The notes: generated by a model not told the origin, from the sequence alone. A stretch of 64,000 nucleotides of DNA from Paraphaeosphaeria minitans (GCA_015832175.1 WJXW01000009.1:186001-250000); one strand, 5' to 3'. Numbered from the stretch's first letter, positions 33,794 to 45,657 are shown. Numbers and translations: made by a program.

Positions 33794-36700
33794 TCATACA
33801 AACCTCACTGCGCCCAGCCCCCGCTCCGCAGCCGCCATCTGCACCCCATCCTTCACCTTCCCGAGCGCCTCCTCCCACCTCTTCTTTTCAAACCGTCCAT
33901 CCGCATCCGCAAAATCCCCAATGATCCACTCAAACCACTTCACCACCGCAACTGCTTTGAACATGTCCCGCTCCTCGGTCACAACGCGGCCCAAGTACTT
34001 CGCCAGCGCGCCGACGTCCTCCTCGTAGGGGCCTTCCTCGCCAAACTCGCGGATCCAGTCTTTGAGCGCGAGGCGTAGGTCGTGCTTGTCGTGTAACTTG
34101 TTCATGGTGAAGGTGGGCCGTGGCGGGCGCGGGACTGTGACGATTTGCGGTGGGCGTGGGGCATGCACGTTTGGCTGTGCAACCCTGCGCGCCTTTGCGA
34201 GGGCAAGGCGAGACGCTTGCAGTTTCTGGCGCTTGTGCTCTTCGACAATCTCGCACCGGACGTCCTCGGGGAGCGCGGCGAGAAACTCTGTGTCAAGCTC
34301 TTCGGCGGCCGGCGGCGGGTTTGCGGCAGACCCTTCCCTGCCTCCGCGGGCACGCGCAGGGTTCTTGAGCGAGATGAAGTTCGCCTGCGTGAGAGTCTTC
34401 CCTGCGGCGTCCCTTGCGCTCGCGAGCGCGGCAGCGGCAAGTTGTGCGGATCTCGGAGGCCGGCCTCTTCCTCGCTTGACCGGGGGCACGATGGGACGTC
34501 TCGCGGGAATACCGATCAAGCGGTTCTTGCGTGGTGATTGAGGGAGAAGGGTCTGGTCGATGTGTTTTGGGCGGCGGGACGGAGAGAATGGTGTCGTTCC
34601 TGCTGCAGCGTATTGAGAGAGGACCTCTGCGCGGACATCTGGGGGAAGCGCGGCGAGGATTTCGGGATCGAGTTGGGACTGCGCGGGAAGCGCCGTAAGT
34701 GCGAATGGTAGGGCATTTTGCGGGGAAGGAGTAACTTCGCGGGAATATGTGGGCCTTTGGGGTGTGGCGGGTGTAGATGTAGATTGACGACTTTGCCGAA
34801 GAAGCTTCGAGCGGATATCTTCGGGGAGCTCTGCGAGCACTTTTGGGTCTACCTGGGTTGGCATGATGAATTGCGTGCCCATCATATTTAGCGGGCGTCG
34901 GGACGGTGTGGAATGGTTGAGCTCCGCGGGACCAAAAGCGACGTGCTCGTCTTCTGCGGCAGCTTTGCGTTTCCTTGGAGTGACCGGATCATCCTGGATG
35001 GGGTCTACGTCATCCACGACTGCTGGGGGTCTGCGGACCTGTTTGGGTTCGGCAGGCCCAGCTCTGAACTGGAGACGGCGTTGCGAGCTTTCTAGGGAAC
35101 CATCTGTAGCACTCTTCATAGGCTCTAACTTGGTCATCTGCACACCTATGCCTCTCAGTTCACCAGGAGAGATACCGAAGCCCTTGAGAATGCTCAGTGC
35201 CTCTTTCGTCAACACCTCTTTGGCGTTGGTCGCAACTCCGAGCACCAAGCTCTTGTTGAGTGTGTCGCATTTGCCATGACCGAGATGCTTGGGCGGATCC
35301 AGGGGAGCGTCTTGCGACCGACGCATGATTTTCATTGTGAACTGCTTGCCTTTGACTTTCTCTTTCAGTAGGCGTTTCTGAAGTTCTCCACAAAGGCTCT
35401 CAATAAATTCATCAGCCTGATTTTGACCCTCGAACCGCACACCCCAGTTGACTTCAGCCGATACTGACTTGCGGACCACTTGCTCGCCCACTTCCACTCG
35501 ATCAATACCGCGGGAGTATTCCCATAGCTTGTCTCCAGTCTTGGGCCCCAATGTCTGCACCAGCCTTTCTTTGGTGAACTCTCGAATGTCTTTGACAAAC
35601 TTGATGCCAATCTCTTCCAGCTTCCCGCCAATGGACCATGCAACACCCGGAAGATCCTGGACTTGCAGTTCACCAATAAAGCCGAGGACTTCCTCGGGCT
35701 TGATTTGGTATTGGCCGGCCGGTTTTGCTTTTCGAAGGGCGACTTTGGCGAGTAAAATGTTGCCGCCAATACCGACTGAGACATTGCAGTCCGTCTTCGC
35801 CTTGACTTCGTCACGTAAAGATTGAGCAATTTCCTCAGCCTTCGCCTGTTCACGATACATGCTGCCTTCGGTGACACCTTTACCATCACTGCCACCAGCT
35901 CCGATGCAAAGGTTTGAGATATCGATGAGCGCTTCATCTATACTCACGCTTTGCACGATCCCTTCAGTCGCAAGGATAACGTCATAAAACGCTCGGCTAG
36001 CTTCTTCGTAGGCAGGAAAGTCGTACGGAAGTATTTTCAGGTCCGGACACAGTTCCAGAGCCTTCTTCATCCACATCCCGTTCTTGACACCAAACTGTCT
36101 TGCAGGGTAGTTGCAGCTTGCGATTTCCGACCCGCTGCCATTGCCATGGGCAACGACCGCAGGCTTGTCACTGTATTGAGGATTCTTCTTCAGACTGACT
36201 GCAGCGAAGAAGCTGTCGAAATCGATGTGTAGTATGTATCGCCTTGCGCCCGCAGGCCTCTTTTGCTTCGTTTTCTGCGATGAACTTCTCTCGCTGGCTA
36301 GAGCCTGCAGCTGTGATTTCAGATCGGCTTTCCAGGTCGAGAGGTGATGCAAACGCGACTCGCGGTAGTACTGTTCAAGAAAGTTGGGATCCACTACGGT
36401 AGATTTGCGAATCTTAGGGTCTCGGAGCAAGATGGCATTGTGCTCTTCCGCGGTGAGTGGCCGTCCCTTCACGATTGACTCATCCTTTGCTGCTTTTGCA
36501 ACCCGTTGCTGAGCAGCAGGGTACTGAACGGCTTCTTCATCTGGATGAGTGTATAGATCATCGTTGTCCTGGGGTACACTGTCTACACTGTCTTGTGCGG
36601 CTAGGACATCTTCGTTGGGTGGATCTTCTCGGGTGGGACTCGTCTTTGGTGGGATTACGAGCGTCTCAGGGGCACGTGCAGCATCTTTCAGCTGTTCGAC

Positions 36701-37429
36701 CCAGCTTCGATCGAATGACTCATGTTCTGGCTGATGCGAAGGCGGCAGATCTTCCTCAATCTCGTCACCGGGGGTCGGCAGCCTTTCCCGGGAGAACCGG
36801 GGTCGCATAGAACCCATAGGAGTTGGAGTGCTCGCAGGCCCATCGAACTGGCTGCTCCGGAGGTGGCTGGTATACCGGCTCTTATCGCTTTGGTCGCGAT
36901 ACCCCTGCGCCTTCTTATGGGAGGCGCTTGATACCTTGCCATTTTCCAAAGCCAGCACCTTCTGATTTTCTCCCTCGTCTATGACACGATAGCTGTTCCA
37001 TGGAAGCAGCTTCCCAGCCTCGATGCTGTCCACGACCCACGCCGGCTTTACCATGCGGTATTTGCGAAACTCTACGGCCTTCTTCGGCGTGAGGCTGCTC
37101 GCGATGATGTGGGTAACGGTGGTCTTCCCGTCGAGGTACTGCAGGAACCCGCCTCCATGCTGAACGATGAGCGTATGCAGGTCGTGGAGCGACGGCTGCG
37201 TGTAACCGTTTACGTGTGCGACGATGCCTCTGAATATCTGGGGCTTATCAGCAGACTGCGAGCGAAGGTCGGCGTCCAGGTTCTGAAGTTTTATCTTCTT
37301 TCGTCTGAAGTATTCTGGGAAGCCGCCGAATTTGGAGCCCCCATACTCGTCGCCGTCCTCGTCATCGAAGGTGTGCTTGGCGATGCGCTTGCGCACCGAG
37401 TTGGAGTTGTTATCAAGGCGCGAGCCCAT
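33794..37429 (-). CDS. REV1: DNA repair protein REV1 (Y-family deoxycytidyl transferase)
   Basis: This single exon encodes 1211 residues. Rev1 inserts dCMP opposite abasic sites and scaffolds translesion synthesis with Pol zeta in the nucleus. The BRCT domain is at about residues 63-150 (IFRGIVAHVNGYTQPS, TTVTHIIASS, VKPAWVVDSI). The polymerase core follows: HIDFDSFFAAVSL at about 401-413 gives one metal-binding Asp, and SVSIDEALIDIS near 494-505 gives the Asp-Glu pair. DLPGVAWSIGGKLEEIG is the helix-hairpin-helix thumb, and the little-finger region follows. Three ubiquitin-binding-like motifs are seen near the C-terminus (LAELPEDIRSKLL, ILAALPPDVRAEVL, FLAALPEDVRCEIV). The last 100 residues form the helical C-terminal domain that recruits Rev7 and other polymerases. 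Length and domain order are those expected; nothing is missing. Confidence 0.95.
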   Translation of the reverse strand: MGSRLDNNSNSVRKRIAKHTFDDEDGDEYGGSKFGGFPEYFRRKKIKLQNLDADLRSQSADKPQIFRGIVAHVNGYTQPSLHDLHTLIVQHGGGFLQYLDGKTTVTHIIASSLTPKKAVEFRKYRMVKPAWVVDSIEAGKLLPWNSYRVIDEGENQKVLALENGKVSSASHKKAQGYRDQSDKSRYTSHLRSSQFDGPASTPTPMGSMRPRFSRERLPTPGDEIEEDLPPSHQPEHESFDRSWVEQLKDAARAPETLVIPPKTSPTREDPPNEDVLAAQDSVDSVPQDNDDLYTHPDEEAVQYPAAQQRVAKAAKDESIVKGRPLTAEEHNAILLRDPKIRKSTVVDPNFLEQYYRESRLHHLSTWKADLKSQLQALASERSSSQKTKQKRPAGARRYILHIDFDSFFAAVSLKKNPQYSDKPAVVAHGNGSGSEIASCNYPARQFGVKNGMWMKKALELCPDLKILPYDFPAYEEASRAFYDVILATEGIVQSVSIDEALIDISNLCIGAGGSDGKGVTEGSMYREQAKAEEIAQSLRDEVKAKTDCNVSVGIGGNILLAKVALRKAKPAGQYQIKPEEVLGFIGELQVQDLPGVAWSIGGKLEEIGIKFVKDIREFTKERLVQTLGPKTGDKLWEYSRGIDRVEVGEQVVRKSVSAEVNWGVRFEGQNQADEFIESLCGELQKRLLKEKVKGKQFTMKIMRRSQDAPLDPPKHLGHGKCDTLNKSLVLGVATNAKEVLTKEALSILKGFGISPGELRGIGVQMTKLEPMKSATDGSLESSQRRLQFRAGPAEPKQVRRPPAVVDDVDPIQDDPVTPRKRKAAAEDEHVAFGPAELNHSTPSRRPLNMMGTQFIMPTQVDPKVLAELPEDIRSKLLRQSRQSTSTPATPQRPTYSREVTPSPQNALPFALTALPAQSQLDPEILAALPPDVRAEVLSQYAAAGTTPFSPSRRPKHIDQTLLPQSPRKNRLIGIPARRPIVPPVKRGRGRPPRSAQLAAAALASARDAAGKTLTQANFISLKNPARARGGREGSAANPPPAAEELDTEFLAALPEDVRCEIVEEHKRQKLQASRLALAKARRVAQPNVHAPRPPQIVTVPRPPRPTFTMNKLHDKHDLRLALKDWIREFGEEGPYEEDVGALAKYLGRVVTEERDMFKAVAVVKWFEWIIGDFADADGRFEKKRWEEALGKVKDGVQMAAAERGLGAVRFV

Positions 37430-37769
37430 GGTTGCGGAGTGGGTATGATGGATGATGCAGCCGGTGCCTTGTCACAGCCGTCGTCATGGTGCTGCGGGCA
37501 GCGGGTGTTACCGCATGTCGCTAGGTTGAGGCTTGAGAGAAACTCCGCGTCGCGTCGCGGTGGTGGCGTTGGTGTCGCGTTCCGGCCCACCCCACATAGC
37601 GTAGGCGGTGAAAGCCCGTGGACCCACTTGGTTAGGCTCGAAATCTTGGCAGAAAATCGCTGGTTCCTAAACTTTTCTTGTGGAGTTCCTCGAGCGATCG
37701 GCCTCGAACTCTGCACCAGTTCTTCGCTACCACACCACCACTTTTCCTTGTCCATATCATACAGCAAAA
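37430..37769. promoter_or_regulatory. Divergent promoter between REV1 and the FKBP gene
   Basis: The start codons are only 340 bp apart on opposite strands, so the two genes share their upstream DNA. No TATA box is visible. The stretch is rich in GCGTCGCG words. Confidence 0.5.
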
Positions 37770-39470
37770 ATGGCCAGCATACCTGCAGGCGTCTACGGAC
37801 TTCGCGTCCCCGCTGGCGGAGACCCCATCCCCGCCAGCGTGAACCCCAATGTTGCTGTTAGTATCTTATCACAGCTGTTACGGGAGCGTGCAAATTTGCG
37901 GCCAACGCACATGCGCTTCGGAATCACACGCTCTATTTCATGCGCAGCAAGCTTACAGTATATAGTTCCGCATCACCATGGCGGCGATCGATCCCACCGC
38001 CGAGGTTAAGGACGGTGCGGCTCGTGCTACCCTCAAGCTCATCCGCATCCAAGACGATGATGAGGATGAGGATGACGACGACGATGACTTCGACCCCGAC
38101 AACATCGAGGAGCTGCGTGCAAAGCTTCTTGCCGACGGCGTCCTTGGCTCTGAGGACGAGTCGGAGGAGGAAGAGGACGACAGCGAGGAGGAAACCAACG
38201 GCGGGCCTAGTGATCCCGCCAAGTCCAAGCAGGCCAAGCGCGAGGCTCTGCAGAAGAAGCTTCAGGAGGAGGCCGCCGCTGAGGAAATGGACATCGACAG
38301 CATCACCAACGGCGTGAACGGTAAGGGCAAGGGCAAGGTCCTCGACGACGAGGACAGCGACGAGAGCGATTCCGAAGAGGGCGATGAGGCTGAAGAGCTC
38401 GTGCTCTGCACCCTCGACCCTGAGAAGGTAAATAATCCTCCAGGCGCACTTTTCGACATCACTAACGAGAACGCAGCACTGGCAGCAGACCCTGGAGATC
38501 ACCGTCCGTGAGGGCGAGGAGATCTACTTCTCTTCCACTGGTTCCCACGACATCTACCTCACCGGTAACTACGTTGCCATCATGGACGATGAGGATGACG
38601 ATGATGAGCGGGATCTTTATGGTCTTGACGAGGACGACTACGATGAGTCGCCTGATGAGGACGAGCTTGACGAGGACCTCTCTGAATTGGACGATGAGGA
38701 TGACTCGCTCGATGACCTCACTGACCCTCGCATCACCGAGGTCGACTCTGAGGAGGAGGCCCCCAAGCTGGTCAAGGCCGAGAAGAAGGGCAAGAACAAG
38801 CGCCCCGCACAGGACGAGGGTGAGGGTGAGGCCATGACTCTCGACGAGCTCATCACCAAGACCAAGGCCGAGGCTCCCGCCGCCAACGGCGAGAAGCCCA
38901 GCAAGAAGCAGGCTAAGAAGCTCAAGAACAACGAGGGCCAGGCCGTTGCTGCCGCTGAGCCCGCAAAGGAGGCTAAAAAGGTGGATATCCCCAGCAGTGA
39001 CAAGAAGAAGGTTCAATTCGCTAAGAACCTCGAGCAGGGTCCTACGGGCTCGCCCAAGGTAGTTGAGGCGAAGAAGGAGCCGTCCAAGGGCCCCCGCAAC
39101 GTCGGGGGTGTCACCGTCGAGGACAAGAAGGAGGGCAAGGGCAAGGCTGCCAAGAAGGGTGACAAGATCGAGATGCGCTACATTGGCAAGCTGAAGAACG
39201 GAAAGCAGTTCGATGGTAAGTCACGCCCATGTCTAGAATGGTACGGAAGCTGACTACCCCACAGCCAACAAGAAAGGCAAGCCGTTCTCCTTCAAGCTCG
39301 GCGTCGGCGAGGTCATCAAGGGCTGGGACGTCGGCGTCGCTGGCATGCAGGCTGGCGCCGAGCGCCGCCTCACGATCCCCGCGAAGCTCGCATATGGATC
39401 CAAGGCGCTGCCCGGCATACCCGCCAACTCGGAGCTCATCTTCGACATCAAGTGCATCTCGGTGTCGTAG
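37770..39470 (+). CDS. Nucleolar FKBP-type peptidyl-prolyl isomerase (FPR3/FPR4-like)
   Basis: Four exons (37770-37856, 37966-38427, 38477-39215, 39265-39470) give 497 residues. The short first exon ([20 protein letters not shown]) is followed by a nucleoplasmin-like N-terminal domain ending in [11 protein letters not shown]. Long Asp/Glu tracts and Lys-rich blocks ([12 protein letters not shown]) follow, as in nucleolar Fpr3/Fpr4, histone chaperones that also isomerise prolines. The C-terminal FKBP domain has the conserved [28 protein letters not shown] and [19 protein letters not shown] blocks, including the active-site Trp and Tyr. The three introns are 109, 49 and 49 nt. The start in exon 1 is supported by the family's conserved first residues and by exact phase. 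Confidence 0.92.
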
Positions 39471-39996
39471 AGGCGCGCACTGCCCGGTACGGCAGACAGG
39501 TGTGCCACTTCCCTCACATGTGTACAGTGTAGCGGACTCCACTCCTGCGCCCGCTCGTGCAGGCTAAATGTACTTTGTATGCATCTAGCCTGCCGCGCGC
39601 CTACGCGCTGCGCCTTTTACAACTGTTTCCTTGCCTCTGCCTGTTTGTCTGCTTTGTACTGCATAGCGCTATGTGATATCCGACTTGCATTCTCTACTTT
39701 CACGAGATCCGTGCAGGGAGGAAGGATTTCTCACCGGCTTCCATAGTCACTGTTCTTCTCAATTTGTTGCCATCTAGGTACCGACATAGCGAGGCGATGC
39801 TGCCTACCGTGGCGGTCTACATGTGCTGAGGATGCTACTCTGTAAAAGTTAGGAGTTCACGGTGGATGGAGAGTTATGTAGGCAATAGAGATCTGTTTCT
39901 GATTCATTGACGGCGCAGAAAGTGTGTGCGCAATGTACTATACCGTGACGGAACTTGCGAAAGGCTCAGCGAGGCATCCCGACCTGCTTACTCCGG
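39471..39996. other. Convergent spacer
   Basis: About 520 bp between convergent genes contain presumed 3' UTRs and a TAGGTACC word near 39776. No gene is seen. Confidence 0.5.
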
Positions 39997-41556
39997 TCAC
40001 ATGACTACATCCGAACGCGCCTCTCCAACGGGAGCCCCTCGAGGGATCATCTCGACGTCGTCCTCCATCCCCTCGTCATGCAGGCTGCTTGCATTGCTGT
40101 CCCTAAACTTGACTCTCTCGATGCGACTACCGGATCCGTATACCGCATAGCCACCGGAGGTGCTCCGCTTTGTGCCGAGCACCTTGGGAAAGAAGCGCAC
40201 GAGGATGATGCGGAGAGATGGCATGCAGACGCACATTATGCCGACGTTTATCTCGACGGTGGACCAGTTCGACACGGCCCAGTAGTCCCAGGTTGGGTTG
40301 GTGGATTTGGCGAAGTCAACGAGGGAGTGGAGGCGGATGATGGAGACTACGGTGACGCTGCGGGTATGATCAGCAATGAGTCCGTGGGCGAGATTATCGC
40401 TGCAAATGTGACGGAACCCGTGGGGATCAAGTTGGCCTCTCTAATGCTCGCAAGAAGTAGGGATCCCACGTGAGCTGCGTAGCATAGAGGGAGGGTGTGC
40501 AAAGTAGGGACACACTTACAACGTCCCGACACAGAACATCAGCACGACGCCGACCTTCTTCCGCCAAGCTAACTGCAGGTCAACCAGCTGGGATATAGGT
40601 ATCGTCAGCATCCAGAAATCGAGCGCAATCGAGATGGCAGCGTTCGACCAGCCAAGCGCATTAATATTGATGCATGTCCCGGGCGTCTCGCCGTGCCACT
40701 CGTTCCAGTAGTGGCTGATAGGCCTGCACTGGAAAACAGCAACGGTGACAAACACCGCGCCGAAGAGACCGTTGAATGCCGCCGTCGCCCAGATGACCCT
40801 TCGCACGGGCTGCCCGGGGAAAACGCGCAGGTAGAAGAACAGCAGCGCGAGCTTGAGAAGCGTGATGTGCGCAAAATACAGGACCTCCACGACGTAGAAG
40901 TACCGCGAGAAGTTGGTGATCTGGTCGAAGCGTAGCGTCCAGACGTCTTTGCCGAGGCCGTTGGCCGCCAGCCCGAGGACGTTGATGGCGGCGCTGGGGG
41001 CGGCGGAGACCAGGGTGATGAAGACGAAGCAGTCGTCAAGGCCAAGCTCCATCGAGGTCATGGCCATCTTGTAGCCGAGGCGCAACAGCACCAGGGCGGC
41101 GGAGAGGACAGCTAGCGTGGTGGACATCGTGCAGTAGATGGCAGACCTGTCCCGGAATGGGGCACCGCAGCTTGTCGTTGTGATGTTCTTGGTTGCTGTG
41201 CTTTCAATCAGCGATGGCAATTGGAGATGAGGGATGTCGCATAGGTACTCAAAGCCTCCTTCTTCGAACATGCTTGCAGCACGCAGACCTCTACGTCTCT
41301 TTGCAGCTTCTGGTTTGTGCATATACATGCCTGGTCGGTGATTGTGCAGGGAGACTCGCTGACGGCGGGAAGAAGGCATATCAACTACAATCTCTTGTCA
41401 GTATGGTAGGTAGGTACGCTAGGTACATCGCATGAGCACACATCCACGTACCGCACACGCAGGTAACCGGTCTATAGCCCCAGCCAGAGCCCCTTGTGCA
41501 ATGCTAAATGGAAAGGACAGCAGTGAAAGGGTTAAGATCGTAATGGTTATTCTCAT
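39997..41556 (-). CDS. CFEM-domain PTH11-like G-protein-coupled receptor
   Basis: Four exons, 41452-41556, 41249-41384, 40520-41195 and 39997-40357, sum to exactly 426 codons. Exon 1 encodes a signal peptide (MRITITILTLSLLSFPFSIA) and the start of the CFEM domain at LPACA. Exon 2 carries most of the CFEM domain (SPCTITDQACICTN, then VEVCVLQACSKKEAL), and exon 3 completes it with TSCGAPFRDRS. Eight cysteines are in the CFEM spacing. Seven membrane helices follow, with LGLDDCFVF and the NPTWDYWAVSNWSTVEINVG block typical of fungal rhodopsin-like PTH11 receptors. The tail is cytosolic and charged. The four-exon model rests on good donors (GTACGT, GTACCT, GTAAGT), CTGAC/CTGAT-like branch sites and exact phase. 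Such receptors sense surface or host cues in some fungi; the ligand here is unknown. Intron 3 is long (162 nt) and might hide another small exon. Confidence 0.85.
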
Positions 41557-42202
41557 GGCTCATTCCGTTGTCCGGCCACACCGAATTCGAAGGATCTGGC
41601 CTGGAGATATGCGATCCTGCTCGCCATGATGGCACATGCCCCGACATTCCCACCATTGACTCACGAAAGAAATGCGTCACATATACCATACATCAGCATT
41701 CTGCAAGTACAAACGGGCGAGCGAGGTAGCAAGTAAGCGATCTAACCAGACAAGGGCATCGTTTGTAAAACCGGACACTTGCGAGGATTGCGGGCAGATG
41801 ATTGGTGGTTACGCTGGACGGTGATTGCAAAAGTTCACGGCAGGTATTGTTGATGGTTTGACAGTTTGCAGCAGTTGTTTCGTGGACGTCGCTTCGCAGA
41901 TGCATCAAACCTTGGAGCCGGAGGTGACGTGCATTGTGAAGGGCCAATGGAAGCATGACGGGGTCCACGCCGATATCTCAGAGGCGGAGGACTAGGTGTC
42001 TAGGTATGGTACCTGCCTCGGTGTGACAGGATATTCACAGCAGTATTAGGTATCTGCGCAGTATGAAGGGACAACGGTACTGTTTCCGTTGGCGAAAGTT
42101 GCACTTCAAGCGATTGGGGTAAGTATTGTCAATGCGCCGTCTGAGGCACCATCTCCAGACGCTGCGCGTTGTTTCCTTCAGCCCACGGGAGGATTTTCGG
42201 TC

Positions 42203-42316
42203 ACGTGTTGCGCTACCAAAGCCGATCCAATCACCGACTGAGATCTATAGAGGTGAAGGTGGTTTTTCCCCTTTAGGCGATGGCTAAGCCAATTACAGTC
42301 CACACATTCTGATTGG
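42203..42316. promoter_or_regulatory. Cluster of CCAAT boxes and an E-box
   Basis: CACGTG near 42205, CCAAT near 42227 and 42289, and an inverted ATTGG near 42312 lie within about 110 bp. CCAAT boxes bind the HAP complex in fungi. No gene starts nearby, so the target is unclear. Confidence 0.3.
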
Positions 42317-42400
42317 TCCAGAGGCCTGCTTGGTAAGACGTGAATGGCCCCCGAAGGTAACGGCAGATGTCCATCACCTTCGCACCTTTGGCCTCTACAC

Positions 42401-42507
42401 GCTCCCAGGAAGTGCGAGTGGCCAGCGCATCTGGGAGGATCAGGTCTTCGAGTGGTCTTTTACAAGAGAACACCTAGATGCGCTAGCCACCTGCACTTCC
42501 TAGGAGC
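42401..42507. repeat. Inverted repeat, 34-bp arms, 39-bp spacer
   Basis: The arms are 42401-42434 and 42474-42507. Comparing the left arm with the reverse complement of the right gives 29 matches of 34, and all five mismatches are transitions. The transcript would fold as a long hairpin. It may be a miniature element or a palindromic remnant; no target-site duplication is evident. Confidence 0.7.
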
Positions 42508-42647
42508 ATGTAGTAAGGATTTAGTAGATTGTACTTTCTATTCGCCAGCTCGCACCGTCCACGATTAAACGGGACATGGCGGGAGGGGCTTGATGTACTG
42601 TGGTTAGAGGGGTAAGCAGTGTCATAGCAGGGGGGTCCTGGTCCTAG

Positions 42648-43034
<387 letters not shown>

Positions 43035-43669
43035 TAACTCGAACATGAACAGCCATTGAAGAGCCAAACAAGAGCGCTGTAAAGCTTTCACGAAGAAGAA
43101 GAAGAACAGCCATCGTAGGTTGAAGTCTTGCGTATACAGATTCCAGGAACCAGGTGCACGGTTGAGTGCTTGAATTTTCCCACCATTGGCCCCCAGTCGT
43201 TTGCCACGTGGAAGCCACTCCCATGTCTCCTCCCCGATCAATTAGGTTTTCCCATCGACCCGCATCGCCTGCCGGTTGTGTGAAAATCAAGTCGTACCGT
43301 ACAACAGCGCACCGAACCTTGGGATTTGGCTACCCATAGGTATGCATAGAAAGCTATTAGGAGAGGCAGTCAGTCGGGTATATCTCGACATTCCTCATAT
43401 CGTGCTGGCATCAGTGCGTCCGTCGCATGCTCGTCTTTCTAGCTCGTCTGCTTAGGAACAAGATACGATTCATGCGCTCCGAGCCGTGGGCTCGGGGGCC
43501 CTTGCCGAATTGCCAAAATTGGCAGATTATCTCCGTGGTATCCACGCACATAGCTAACCAAGCTATACCTACATATAGCTCGAGAACAACATTTTCATGA
43601 CTTCCTGCACCTGCTTTCTTTGGCGCTTTGCGGCTTGATTCTTGAGTAAGTTGCGTCATCGAGGAAAAG

Positions 43670-45490
43670 ATGGAGCTTCTCACGTTCTTCCTCTTCGCCA
43701 CCCAGGCCTACGCAGGGCTGCTCCCTGGCTCCCCCGGCCCCAGAGCCTCAGCTACCTGCCGCTGCTTCCCTGGTGACAGTTGCTGGCCTGCAACATCAGC
43801 GTGGGCAAGTTTGAACAGCACGGTAGGGGGCCGACTCATTGCCACCGTCCCTATCGGCTCTCCCTGCCATGATCCCAATTACAATGCGGCGGACTGCGCT
43901 GCGTTGCAATCTGCATGGCAGCTACCTCAGACGCAGTGAGTATCACGACCCGACTCGAAAGCGCAACATGCATGCTAACACTCGCCAATAGTCTGGCATC
44001 CTCGTCGTCGGTCATGCAAGCAATCTTCGCCAACCAAAGCTGTGACCCTTTCACTGCGCAAACTACCAAGTGTCTTCTCGGCAATTATGCTCGGTATACG
44101 GTGAACGCGACGTCGAGCGCAGATGTAGTTGCTGCCATCAACTTTGCACGCGCAAAGAACATTCGTTTCGTCGTCCGAAACACTGGTCATGAGTATGTAC
44201 GCCGTTGGCTGTTGATGGAACAAAGCTTAACTATTCAATTGCAGTTACAAAGGAGCATCTACTGGTGCTGGCTCGCTCTCTGTCTGGACTCAACACCTCA
44301 AGACTGCGCAATTCCTCGATTGGTCCGACTCCTCCTACAATGGCAAGGCCTTCAAGATGGGCGCAGGGATCATAGGCTACGAGGCAGTCACACTTGCCTC
44401 CGCCAAAGGTCTTGTTGTGCTCTCGGGCACATGTCCCACCGTTGGAGCGGCAGGGGGCTACCTTCAGGGGGGTGGTCACTCTGCTTTGAGCACAAACTTT
44501 GGACTGGCTGCTGATCAAGTCCTCGAATGGGAAGTTGCCACTGCAGCGGGCAAGATCGTCAAGGCTTCTAGAACCAACAACTCGGACCTGTACTGGGCGC
44601 TTAGTGGTGGTGGTGGCGGCACATACGCCGTTGTGCTCTCCGCCACTGTTCGCGCCTACACCGATGCCAAGGTCGGAGGCGCTCAACTCCAGATGGCAGC
44701 CGCGTACACTACCCCCGACAAGTTCTACCAAGCCATTGCGAAGTTCCACGCCATGGTGCCGAACATCACCGACAGCGGCACTTCCATTGCTTTCATTTTC
44801 AACTCGCAAGTCTTCCAGATTACGCCTATTACTGCGTTCAACCAGACGTCGGCGCAGGTGCAGACCATACTCGCCCCCTTCCTCGCGGTGCTGACCGAGC
44901 TTGACATTCCGTCCACCATCACCTACTCTGACTCTACTACCTACTACGACCATTACAACATGTACATGGGCCCACTCCCGTACGGCCATCTCCAAGTCGA
45001 AGCCTACCAGTTCTCCAGCCGCCTGATTCCGCGCAAGGTGCTCGAGACCAACAACGACGCGTTCCAAAAAGCCCTGCGGAACATCACGGAAAACGGCGTC
45101 ATCGCTGTCTCGGTGGCACTGAACGTCACTCGTCAAGCCAGCTCGCCGAACGCCGTTCTGCCGGCCTGGCGCGATGCCGCCATCCACATGCAGATGACGC
45201 TCCCGTGGAACAACACGCCCTCCGCTTGGCCGCAGATGATCGCAGATGAATATCGTCTTACGAACGAGCTCGTGCCGCAGATCGAGCAGGTGACGCCGGG
45301 CAGCGGAGTGTACATGAACGAAGGAGACTTCAGGACGGTGGATTGGCAGAAGGAATGGTACGGCGGGAATTACAACAAGCTGCTGGGTATCAAGAAGCAG
45401 TGGGATCCGGAGGGCTTGCTGTACGGGCTGAAGACTGTGGGGAGTGAGGCGTGGACCGTGGGTAACGATGGACGCATGTGCAGGGCCTAG
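43670..45490 (+). CDS. Secreted FAD-linked oxidase, berberine-bridge-enzyme-like
   Basis: Exons 43670-43935, 43992-44192 and 44245-45490 (introns 56 and 52 nt) give 570 residues. The signal peptide is MELLTFFLFATQAYAG. The FAD-binding PCMH domain contains NTGHDYKGASTGAGSL, assembled across intron 2, with the His that in this family binds FAD. GTCPTVGAAGGYLQGGGHS follows, then GLAADQVLEWEV. The C-terminal substrate domain ends with the BBE motif region YGGNYNKLLGIKKQWDPEGLLYG. Several N-glycosylation sequons are consistent with secretion. Family members oxidise alcohols, sugars or alkaloid-like substrates with O2, often in secondary metabolism, but no biosynthetic cluster is around this gene. 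The substrate is unknown. Confidence 0.9.
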
Positions 45491-45657
45491 GGATCGGAAG
45501 TGGTGATGCACCATGGTAGGTACCCTTGTGCGGCTTCCAGCATATGATTCTTCAAACGCGTACCTATGATTCTCAGCGCAACATACAACCTGCGACGTAC
45601 ATGGATCTCAGCATTGATATCATTGCAGATCCATCACGACGAGGAAATTTCCGTGTA

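Noticed and set aside
44231..45514. A 427-codon minus-strand frame opposite the FAD oxidase
   Set aside because: It is the antisense shadow of a well-supported coding exon; no domain is present.
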